Source of the DNA: Caldisericota bacterium
GTDB lineage: Bacteria; Caldisericota; Caldisericia; Cryosericales; Cryosericaceae
Length of the DNA stretch: 8,173 nucleotides
Assembly: GCA_026390195.1 (NCBI GenBank)
Contig: JAPLGK010000077.1
Coordinates: forward strand, 1 to 8,173
Reading direction: 5' to 3'
In this document: positions 1-6,405 of the stretch, one piece after another
How positions within the stretch are numbered: the stretch's first letter is position 1
Layout: each line of letters starts with the position of its first letter
Program-made: the position numbers and the translations under genes
The notes under the pieces: generated by a model
The model's database searches: none
What the model saw: only the letters and a program-made list of their open reading frames with translations
What the model was told of the DNA's origin: nothing

Positions 1-2
1 GG

Positions 3-1307
3 CACCTCGGCATCAAGTCAGACGCAGCCTATCTCTATGAGCGTGGCACCGATCCCGGGCTCACTGTCAGGGCCGTCCCTTCGGTTCTGTCGGCACTCGT
101 TCGCGAGCAGTGTCTCGGTTCCTACGTCTCACGTGTTGCTTTTGCTGGTATCCCAGTTCCTGCGAAGCTTCCGCTGAGTCTCGAGGTGGATCAGGTGAAC
201 GGATACCTGGGTTCCAACCTCGACGCCACAGACATGCAACGACTCTTCGGCTATGAAGGAATCGCGTCGAGGGTCACGGGAACGACTCTATCAGTGACAC
301 CGCCATCGTTCCGTGGCGACTTGACATCTTGGCCGGAATATGTCGAAGAGGTCGTCAGAATGGAGGGCTATGACGAGTTCCCCTCACACGCGCCGAACCT
401 TGTTCTGCGCCGCGGTTCAGAGTCTCCCCTCAAGGCCCTTTGCAAGCGACTGGGTCAGATTCTTGTCGGAATTGGGCTCGTCGAATCACGCACTGTCAGT
501 TTTGTGCGGGAGAGCACGGTAACCGCGATAGGCCTGCCTCCGGCACCGCTCCTGCTCAACCCGCTCACCGTGGACTGGGATGCTCTGCGCCCCACAATGG
601 CTGTTGGCCTTGCAGGAGCCGCGGTGCGGAACCTTTCGCGAGGCCGCGAGGGCTTCGCCTCGTTCGAGATTGGCAAAACGTTCAGCGTTCGTGGCCAGTC
701 GTTCGACGAGGAGACGAAGCTTGGCATTCTTCTTGTAGGCAATTGGCAAGACGCGAACTGGACGACGCCCGCCACCCCCACCAGCATCTTCGTGCTGAAG
801 GGTATCATCGAGTCAGTTCTTCGCGATCTGCATGTGCCCTGTAACGTCGTGTCATCGGATAGTACTCTCCTGGAGACTGGTGCAAGCGTCCTGGTTTCCT
901 CGGAAACCACAGCACTGGGCACACTCGGGATTCTCAGGCACGACGTCGGTGCCCTGCTGGGTCTGGAACGGGAGATATTCTACGCCGAGTTTTCTGTCGA
1001 TGCGCAGTTCTCCAGGTTCCCGTCGATCCGGCGTGACATCGCTGTCCTCGTGGACAGTACCATGACGGCCGGCCAATTGCAGGCGATCGTTGCTGAACAT
1101 GGTGGCCCCCTGCTCAAGGCAATTGTCGTGTTCGACAGTTTTCAGGGGGGTAGTCTACCGGCAGGCAAGAAGAGCGTGGGCTTCTCGATGGAGTTTGCCT
1201 CACCCGACCGAACACTGTTCGGCGAGGAGGTCGATGTCCTTGTCAACTCCGTCGAGGCCGCCCTCGCAACTCATGTAGGAGGCATACTACGAAGAACCCG
1301 GGTATAG
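3..1307 (+). CDS. pheT: Phenylalanyl-tRNA synthetase beta subunit, C-terminal part (5' partial)
   Basis: PheT pairs with PheS in an alpha2-beta2 enzyme that charges tRNA-Phe in the cytoplasm. The beta subunit supplies editing and tRNA-binding domains. The frame is open from the left edge; an ATG-like reading from 186 would cut a domain, so this is a partial gene of 434 visible codons out of about 800 usual for the family. Visible in order: the end of the B3/4 editing domain with the family motif HLGIKSDAAYLYERGTDP; a B5 domain from about codon 60, starting LEVDQVNGYLG and ending in FRGDLTSWPEYVEEVVRMEG; a catalytic-like core; and a C-terminal ferredoxin-fold anticodon-binding domain beginning near FPSIRRDIAVLVD and including SFQGGSLPAGKKSVGFSMEF and DRTLFGEEV. 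The stop is TAG at 1305-1307. The mutS2 Shine-Dalgarno sequence lies inside its last codons, which suggests co-transcription. pheS is expected just upstream, outside the window. Confidence 0.96.
   Translation, partial: HLGIKSDAAYLYERGTDPGLTVRAVPSVLSALVREQCLGSYVSRVAFAGIPVPAKLPLSLEVDQVNGYLGSNLDATDMQRLFGYEGIASRVTGTTLSVTPPSFRGDLTSWPEYVEEVVRMEGYDEFPSHAPNLVLRRGSESPLKALCKRLGQILVGIGLVESRTVSFVRESTVTAIGLPPAPLLLNPLTVDWDALRPTMAVGLAGAAVRNLSRGREGFASFEIGKTFSVRGQSFDEETKLGILLVGNWQDANWTTPATPTSIFVLKGIIESVLRDLHVPCNVVSSDSTLLETGASVLVSSETTALGTLGILRHDVGALLGLEREIFYAEFSVDAQFSRFPSIRRDIAVLVDSTMTAGQLQAIVAEHGGPLLKAIVVFDSFQGGSLPAGKKSVGFSMEFASPDRTLFGEEVDVLVNSVEAALATHVGGILRRTRV
1277..1282 (+). promoter_or_regulatory. Strong Shine-Dalgarno AGGAGG for mutS2
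   Basis: A consensus AGGAGG lies within the last ten codons of pheT. It is 6 nt before an ACG codon at 1289 that is in frame with mutS2, and 25 nt before an out-of-frame ATG at 1308. A 6-nt spacer is near the optimum. No ATG, GTG or TTG in the mutS2 frame lies close enough to use it, so it points to initiation at a non-standard codon (ACG 1289) or to a base change or error at that codon. Confidence 0.6.
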
Positions 1308-1372
1308 ATGCTCAGCAGGCGATTCGCGAATACACGTATGGCAGGGTCGGCTTCGACCGTATCCAGGAGACC
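1289..1372 (+). other. mutS2: Probable N-terminal extension of MutS2 upstream of TTG 1373
   Basis: The mutS2 frame stays open upstream of 1373 to a TAG at 1151. Residues encoded at about 1322-1372 (IREYTYGRVGFDRIQET) match the usual MutS2 N-terminus, a Phe-Asp/His-Lys/Arg-Ile/Val core about ten residues from Met, leading straight into ASQAESALGAEEAR. No ATG, GTG or TTG occurs in this stretch. Candidate starts are ACG 1289 (best RBS spacing, giving 795 residues), ATA 1304 (790 residues) and ATT 1322 (784 residues, whose N-terminal length matches B. subtilis MutS2 best as I recall it). With ACG 1289 the gene overlaps pheT by 19 nt. That the region is coding is well supported by family resemblance; which codon is used is inference. 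Confidence 0.6.
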
Positions 1373-3676
1373 TTGGCATCACAGGCCGAGTCGGCGCTGG
1401 GTGCCGAAGAAGCACGCAGACTCGCTCCGCTCGACAGCATTGACGCCATCAGAGCAGCCCAGACCGAGACCGATGAAGCGTCTTCGTATCTGGAGCGGTT
1501 CGGCGATCTGACCCTCAGCAATCTCCTCGACGTGAGGGCCGAGCTGGACAAGGCCAAGGTCCGTCTGCAGCTCGCCGGACAGGAAGTGTGGAGGGTTTGC
1601 GTCGTCCTGAACGAGCTATCACGTGTGCGAAAGGCGTTCGTGACGATCAAGGACCTCTATCCCGCGCTGTTCAGCATTTCCCAGGACGTCAAACCGTTTT
1701 CGTCTCTGGCACAAGAGATAGAGCGATGCGTCAATCAGGACGGAGACGTCCTCGACGACGCATCGATCAACATCGCAGCCATCCGTCGCGAGAAAATCGA
1801 GCTGCAGAAGACTATCAACAAGGTGCTCCAGGATATCCTCGGGAGCGAAACCTATGGCCGTGCCGTTCAAGACCATATCGTAACCATGCGGAACGACAGG
1901 TACGTGATCCCGGTGAAACGAGAGTTCAAGGATGCAATTCAGTCGGTTGTCCACGACCAGTCCGACAGCGGCATGACCCTGTTTGTTGAGCCCACACGGG
2001 TGATCGACCTCAACAACCGGCTGCAGATCCTGCAGTCCGATGAGAAGAAGGAGATATCGCGCATCCTCCTCTACCTGACAGACCTCATCGCAAAGGCCGC
2101 CCCAGATGTCGAGAAATCGCTGAACGTGGCGGGTCACCTCGACTTCAGTCTGGCCAAGGGACGTCTGGCTCGATCGTGGAATGGCATCAAGCCGTCGGTA
2201 AGCCCCAACCTGGAAACCAACCTGCGCAACGTCCGCAACCCATTCGTCGCAGACTGCGTCCCGGTCTCTTTCTCCATTGGCAAGGACTACTTCATGGTGG
2301 TCATCACCGGCCCGAACACGGGAGGCAAGACCGTTGCCCTGAAGACCCTCGGCCTTACGGTCCTCATCACCAAAGCGGGTCTATTCATCCCCGCTTCGGA
2401 CGGATGCACGGTTGGCCTGTATGACGAGGTTCTTGTCGACATCGGCGACGAACAGAGTATCGAACAGAGTCTGTCGACGTTCTCGGCGCATACATCGAAC
2501 ATCATCCGCATCCTCGGGCAGGCGACCCGGTACTCACTTGTCCTGCTGGATGAGCTCGGTGTTGGCACCGATCCCGAGGAGGGTTCCGCCATCGCAACCG
2601 GCATCGTCGACTTCCTGTACCAGAAGCGGGTCACGACAGTCATCACGACGCACTACAGCAACCTGAAGCTCCTCGCGTACCGGTATGACCAGGTACGAAA
2701 CGCTTCCGTCGGTTTCGACGTCGAAACGCTTCGGCCGACCTACGAGCTCATCCTTGGCTCCCCGGGCGAAAGCCATGCGTTCACCATCTGTGAGAGACTG
2801 GGACTCCCCGAAGCCGTCCTTGCGCTCGCCCACAATGAGCTGAGCAACGAGCACAAGGCAACCACCGAGTTGATGAGCCGCATCGTGACTGATTCCCAGG
2901 AGATCAGCCGCACCAAGGAAAACCTGAGCGTGAACCAGCAGGAACTCGAGAAGCTGCGGGACGATTACGAGGGAAGACTCGCTGTGCTCGAGGCAAACGA
3001 GAAACAGGAGCTCAAAGCAGCCCATAGCGAGGCTCAACGCATCGTCGACGATGTCAGCAGGCGCATGGACGATCTGATGAGGCAATTTCAGGACAGCCTC
3101 AAGAACCAGCCGCAGGCCGCCCGCGATGCCAAGCGGGAGGTTGAAGCGACACGCGAGGAGCTTGTCCGGAAAGCGGAGCCGTATGAAGAGAAACCCCCAT
3201 TCACGCCCGTCGAAGAAATCGTGCCGGGTGATCTGGTCATCATTACCTCGGTCAACAAACAGGCCATCGTCATCGATGTCATGAAGGACAAGCGCAAGCT
3301 TGTTCTGCAGTCGGGTTCCATGCGTACGACGGTGCCTGAAGCACAAGTACGCAAGCTAACCGAACCCGAGCTCAACTCCTATCAGAACCGCGCCATGCAG
3401 TACAGTGGAGCACGTGAACCGACGCTGCCGTTCGTCCCCATGAAGATCGACCTGCATGGGAGCCGTGTCGACGAGGCGCTTGAGAAACTCGACAAGTACA
3501 TCGACGTCGCTTACCTGTCCGGCCTTTCATTCGTCTACATCTGCCACGGCAAGGGTTCGGGCATCCTGCGAAAGCAGATCCATGAATTCCTTAAGACCCT
3601 GCCAAGTATTGATCACTTCAGCTTTTCGAGCCCCGAAGAGGGTGGCGATGGGGTGACAATTGCCTACTTCAAATAG
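1373..3676 (+). CDS. mutS2: MutS2: MutS-family ATPase with C-terminal Smr domain
   Basis: MutS2 proteins lack the mismatch-recognition domain of MutS. They are known as suppressors of homologous recombination and, in Bacillus, as factors that act on collided ribosomes. The coordinates begin at TTG 1373, the first conventional start; the true start is probably upstream (see the separate entry at 1289-1372). Counting from 1373: core/lever region about 1-300; Walker A GPNTGGKT 313-320; signature STFSAHTSN 368-376; Walker B LLDE 391-394 followed by GVGTDPEEG; H-loop TTHYSNLK 425-432; a long charged coiled coil about 485-605; a small KOW-like beta domain about 612-665; and an Smr domain from about 690 with DLHG 693-696 and HGKGSG 725-730, the two signature motifs of Smr endonucleases. 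All ATPase and Smr motifs look intact. AGGAGA just before TTG 1373 is only 2 nt away, poor spacing for a real start. The next gene begins 11 nt after the stop. Confidence 0.96.
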   Translation: MASQAESALGAEEARRLAPLDSIDAIRAAQTETDEASSYLERFGDLTLSNLLDVRAELDKAKVRLQLAGQEVWRVCVVLNELSRVRKAFVTIKDLYPALFSISQDVKPFSSLAQEIERCVNQDGDVLDDASINIAAIRREKIELQKTINKVLQDILGSETYGRAVQDHIVTMRNDRYVIPVKREFKDAIQSVVHDQSDSGMTLFVEPTRVIDLNNRLQILQSDEKKEISRILLYLTDLIAKAAPDVEKSLNVAGHLDFSLAKGRLARSWNGIKPSVSPNLETNLRNVRNPFVADCVPVSFSIGKDYFMVVITGPNTGGKTVALKTLGLTVLITKAGLFIPASDGCTVGLYDEVLVDIGDEQSIEQSLSTFSAHTSNIIRILGQATRYSLVLLDELGVGTDPEEGSAIATGIVDFLYQKRVTTVITTHYSNLKLLAYRYDQVRNASVGFDVETLRPTYELILGSPGESHAFTICERLGLPEAVLALAHNELSNEHKATTELMSRIVTDSQEISRTKENLSVNQQELEKLRDDYEGRLAVLEANEKQELKAAHSEAQRIVDDVSRRMDDLMRQFQDSLKNQPQAARDAKREVEATREELVRKAEPYEEKPPFTPVEEIVPGDLVIITSVNKQAIVIDVMKDKRKLVLQSGSMRTTVPEAQVRKLTEPELNSYQNRAMQYSGAREPTLPFVPMKIDLHGSRVDEALEKLDKYIDVAYLSGLSFVYICHGKGSGILRKQIHEFLKTLPSIDHFSFSSPEEGGDGVTIAYFK

Positions 3677-3682
3677 AAAGGA
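3675..3682 (+). promoter_or_regulatory. Ribosome-binding site for the exonuclease/DinG-like gene
   Basis: AGAAAGGA overlaps the mutS2 stop codon (TAG 3674-3676) and ends 5 nt before TTG 3688. It decides the TTG start, because no ATG lies near. The overlap with the upstream stop suggests translational coupling to mutS2. Confidence 0.7.
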
Positions 3683-3687
3683 ACCAT

Positions 3688-6198
3688 TTGAAAAACGAAC
3701 AGGAACTCGTCTTCTTCGACCTCGAGACAACAGGCCTCGATCAGGCTTCCGATCAAATCATCGAGATTGGTGCCGTCAAGGTACGTGGAGGCAAGGAGGT
3801 CGGACGATTTGAGCAGTTCTGCCGCCTGAAAGAAGGGGCCCGTCTGCCCGAGTTCATCTCTGCCCTCACAGGGATAACTCCTCTCGACCTCGAACCGGCA
3901 GAACCCGTGGATCAGGTTGTCGACCAGTTCCTGCAGTTTGCGGGTGGCAGTCCATTGCTGGCCCACAACTCCAGCTTTGATGCAGGTTTCCTGTGGAGAG
4001 CTCTGCACGGTCAGCTCGTGAACGCCGTGTTTGACACGCTGGAACTCGCACGCATTTTTTTCCCGGACCTGCAGAGTCATAGTCTCGTTGCATTGGTCGA
4101 CTCGCTCGAAATCAAGAAGGAAGAAGCTCACAGGGCTCTTGGGGACAGTCTCTCCTTGTTTCGCTTCTACCGAAAACTGAAGGACAAGATTGCGCAGTCT
4201 GCACTCCCTGATCCCATCGTGCAGCGAATCCAGTTTCTCTATCCGTCCGTGGCAGACTTGGGGCTGCTGGACACCGGAGATACCAGGGCGACAGTTCAGC
4301 CATCTGAGATGGCAGGCCTGGAGGCTGTTCTGACGGACCTCGATCGTTCCCGTCTGCCACACCTGAAGGCTCTGAAGCCGGGCGTCACCAGAGACATGGC
4401 CTCTCCAGAGATGGCGTTGCTGGCTTCCGGCCGCGATGTCCTCCTGCAGTGTGAACCTCAGTCACTGCGAGCCCGGTACCTCGGGGATATCCAGGCATCC
4501 ACACGCCCATGCGCCGTGCTGCTGCGCGCGCCTGCAGCCATCGAACCCCTCCTGGAGGATGCGCGACCTGGAGATGCGCGACCGCTTTGGATATCGCAGG
4601 AGAGCCCCAACAACCTCGTCTGCCTCATGTTGCTCGATGGAGTGACCCGCAGTCCTGCCATGCGTCGCGAATTCGGCTTTGAGCTCTCAGCTCTCATCAT
4701 CTATGAATGGGAGACACGCTCGGTCTTCATCCCCGGCATGCCACTGTTCCTGAAGAAATCCCGTCTCATCAACCACATATCGGCAGCTCACTGCCAGCTC
4801 GAGTCGAGCTGTCCGTTTCATGACGTGTGTCCCGTCCGGGAATCACTGGCCCGCGCGCGCGTCGCCCACCTCCACGTGACCGACCTCGCCGAGGCACCAC
4901 ACGTATTCCACGAACTTGGCGAGTCGACACCGGTCCTGGTGTCTTCGCCCGAGACTGAGAAACTCATGAGTGACGTGCTCGACGTGCCTGAGGTACAGGT
5001 CACCTCGATCACGCTGCGTATCATCGCCGGTATTGGAGGCGAGCGAGGCGAAGTCCCGGGTCTCGCCATTGTGGCCGACCTTGCCGCACGCGCCGGGACT
5101 CTTCTCGAGGAGCTCTACCCGCGTGTGACCCATCAGGAGAACGCCGGGGTCCGAGGACGCATCGCAATCGGCGAAACGCTCTGGTCTGCCAGCGAGTTCG
5201 TGGCCCTTAGATCCACTGCAGACGCAATGGTGGAGGCCTTCGCCAACGTAGGGAAGACACTGCCCGCAACGATGCGAATGGCATACCTGACGCAGTGTCG
5301 AGACCTTGCTTCTGTTCTGGACAATGCAGACAACCCCGCCTACGCCGTATGGATGGAACGTCAGGGTCAGGAGATTATGCTGGCGAGCACCAGGACGGTC
5401 CTTGCCTCACGCATCCGGGCGTGCAACGCCTACGCCCAGTTCTTCCTAGCCGGGACGAGCGTATGTCCTGCCGGTGACCAGCGATTTCTGCCCGAGACGT
5501 TCGGCCTCATAGCTCCCGAGCCCGCCGCCGTTGTCGTCGACACCGAGCCGGACGGCCCTCGTGTCCCCACGTTCGTGACGCTGTACCTGCCGAAGCCAAA
5601 CGAGTCCGGATTCGAAAAGGACGGCGCCCGTCTCATCGCCGAAGCGATGAGACGCTTCCCCGGAAAAGCGATGGTCGCCTCGAACTCTCTCGAGACACTA
5701 CGCCGTATGCAGTCGTTTCTCGCGCGCGAGCCTGGACTGGCCGAATACAGCCTCTTGCTGCCCAAGAACGGGCACACACGCACGCAACTGCTTGAACAGT
5801 TTTCCGGCCAGAACAGGGCTATTCTGCTCATCCCGTTCGACTACCTCAGCTTCGGTGACATCGTATCGGCGAAGTTTCTGTTTGTCACCAAGCTGCAGTT
5901 TCCCAACTCGTTCCTGCCAACGGTGACGCGCCTCAAACAAGTGCTCAAAGAGAAGCGGGGCGATCCCTTCCGACAGTTCGACCTGCCCTATGCGCTGACC
6001 CTGCTGCAATACACACTGCACCAGATGGATCCACACACGCTGCGAAGCGTCTTCATGCTGGACAACCGGAGCTTCAGTTCAGCCTACGCAGATCGTATCC
6101 GGACTGTCCTGCCAACGCCCTCGCTGTTCCTGCCGATGGAGAGTCAGGAGAGCCTCTTGCAGCATCTCGACCGCTGGATACGCAACCAGACTCTATGA
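3688..6198 (+). CDS. dinG: DEDDh 3'-5' exonuclease fused to a DinG-like helicase scaffold with degenerate ATPase motifs
   Basis: 836 residues, TTG start, 11 nt after mutS2. Residues about 5-165 form a DnaQ-type exonuclease: Exo I DLETTGLD (D11, E13), Exo II LLAHNSSFDAGFL (D98), and Exo III HRALGD (H148, D153), the full DEDDh set. Residues about 180-836 follow the DinG/XPD layout of Gram-positive DinG. Retained landmarks are NNLVC with C312; C369, C375 and C381, matching the four Fe-S ligands of E. coli DinG; the region YAVWMERQG 552-560; KLQFP 735-739; and GDPFRQFDLPYAL 758-770. The ATPase motifs are replaced: LQCEPQSLRARYL where GTGTGKS/T is expected (253-265), LVSSPET for the DEAH box (417-423), GTSV near SATL (589-592), YLSFGD for FWEGVD (719-724), and LQYTLHQMD for QGxGRxIR (773-781). 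By family, it should trim single-stranded nucleic acid from 3' ends. S. aureus DinG is a reported case of a DinG acting as a nuclease without helicase activity. I infer no ATP-driven unwinding here. The symbol marks family, not proven activity. Confidence 0.88.
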   Translation: MKNEQELVFFDLETTGLDQASDQIIEIGAVKVRGGKEVGRFEQFCRLKEGARLPEFISALTGITPLDLEPAEPVDQVVDQFLQFAGGSPLLAHNSSFDAGFLWRALHGQLVNAVFDTLELARIFFPDLQSHSLVALVDSLEIKKEEAHRALGDSLSLFRFYRKLKDKIAQSALPDPIVQRIQFLYPSVADLGLLDTGDTRATVQPSEMAGLEAVLTDLDRSRLPHLKALKPGVTRDMASPEMALLASGRDVLLQCEPQSLRARYLGDIQASTRPCAVLLRAPAAIEPLLEDARPGDARPLWISQESPNNLVCLMLLDGVTRSPAMRREFGFELSALIIYEWETRSVFIPGMPLFLKKSRLINHISAAHCQLESSCPFHDVCPVRESLARARVAHLHVTDLAEAPHVFHELGESTPVLVSSPETEKLMSDVLDVPEVQVTSITLRIIAGIGGERGEVPGLAIVADLAARAGTLLEELYPRVTHQENAGVRGRIAIGETLWSASEFVALRSTADAMVEAFANVGKTLPATMRMAYLTQCRDLASVLDNADNPAYAVWMERQGQEIMLASTRTVLASRIRACNAYAQFFLAGTSVCPAGDQRFLPETFGLIAPEPAAVVVDTEPDGPRVPTFVTLYLPKPNESGFEKDGARLIAEAMRRFPGKAMVASNSLETLRRMQSFLAREPGLAEYSLLLPKNGHTRTQLLEQFSGQNRAILLIPFDYLSFGDIVSAKFLFVTKLQFPNSFLPTVTRLKQVLKEKRGDPFRQFDLPYALTLLQYTLHQMDPHTLRSVFMLDNRSFSSAYADRIRTVLPTPSLFLPMESQESLLQHLDRWIRNQTL
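4558..4583 (+). repeat. In-frame 15-bp tandem duplication (GATGCGCGACC copies)
   Basis: The 11-mer GATGCGCGACC occurs at 4558-4568 and again at 4573-4583, a 15-bp period. It encodes DARPG followed by DARPL (residues 291-300 of the DinG-like protein). Because the unit is a multiple of three the frame is kept. It lies in the part of the scaffold between the former Walker A and the first Fe-S cysteine. It looks like a recent slippage duplication in a loop. Confidence 0.7.
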
Positions 6199-6397
6199 AG
6201 TGTTCGTCGGACCTCGTAGAAAAACCGCATCTCGGCGTCCAGCAGCTCTCTCAATCGTGCGAGTTGCGTACGCTTCTCAGGAAGGCAGAAGACAATGACT
6301 CCGCTCCCAAGGTCACAAGGCAGCCCCTGTGAAACGATCTCCCTGCACCACCGATGTCAACTACGTCCGACAGCCACAGCGTTGAAGGGGACACGTG
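6199..6397 (+). other. Intergenic region between the DinG-like and C69 genes
   Basis: This 199-bp gap is the only sizeable non-coding stretch. I find no clear intrinsic terminator and no convincing -35/-10 pair; TTGCGT at 6264-6269 and GACAAT at 6291-6296 are 21 nt apart, too far. It holds a weak imperfect hairpin at 6313-6332 (TCACA paired with TGTGA, one mismatch, then two G-C pairs), not followed by a T-run, and a possible 36-codon ORF at 6295-6405. A promoter for the C69 gene is expected here but cannot be placed. Confidence 0.5.
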
Positions 6398-6405
6398 ATG
6401 TGTGA
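6295..6405 (+). CDS. Possible 36-residue leader ORF before the C69 gene (doubtful)
   Basis: An ATG at 6295 is preceded by AGGAAGG (6279-6285) with a 9-nt spacer, and its frame ends at TGA 6403-6405, overlapping the C69 start codon at 6398. This layout would suit a coupled leader peptide. The peptide starts MTPLPRSQGS and has no recognisable motif, signal peptide or membrane segment. The AGGAAGG could be chance, and short ORFs of this size are common in G+C-rich DNA. I do not recognise it. Confidence 0.18.
   Translation: MTPLPRSQGSPCETISLHHRCQLRPTATALKGTRDV
6385..6391 (+). promoter_or_regulatory. Ribosome-binding site for the C69 peptidase gene
   Basis: AAGGGGA ends 6 nt before ATG 6398 and only 3 nt before GTG 6395. 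The spacing favours ATG 6398, which puts Cys at position 2, as needed for an N-terminal nucleophile. Confidence 0.65.

Noticed and set aside
1308..1511. ATG-started 67-codon ORF right after the pheT stop
   Set aside because: It is out of frame with the conserved MutS2 N-terminus that runs through the same bases, and its peptide is Arg/Ser-rich and motif-free. It is a frame shadow, though its ATG lies suspiciously near the missing mutS2 start.
2449..2472. Near-direct repeat GAACAGAGT-ATC-GAACAGAGT in mutS2
   Set aside because: It encodes EQSIEQSL, a normal conserved MutS2 motif before the signature STFSAH, so it is family sequence and not a repeat element.
2534..3346. 270-codon ORF on the minus strand, antisense to mutS2
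   Set aside because: It lies wholly opposite well-conserved mutS2 codons and shows no family motif. Long antisense frames are common in G+C-rich genes.
3664..4362. 232-codon ORF on the minus strand, antisense to the exonuclease domain
   Set aside because: It mirrors conserved exonuclease codons (Exo I to III) and has no recognisable domain, so it is treated as a shadow.
3688..6198. DinG-like gene as a pseudogene
   Set aside because: The frame is full length, the exonuclease and Fe-S residues are all present, and the RBS and spacing are good. Selective loss of only the ATPase motifs does not look like random decay.
6313..6332. Imperfect hairpin as a terminator of the pheT–mutS2–dinG unit
   Set aside because: The stem has a mismatch, there is no T-run after it, and it lies over 110 nt past the stop codon, so it is too weak to annotate as a terminator.
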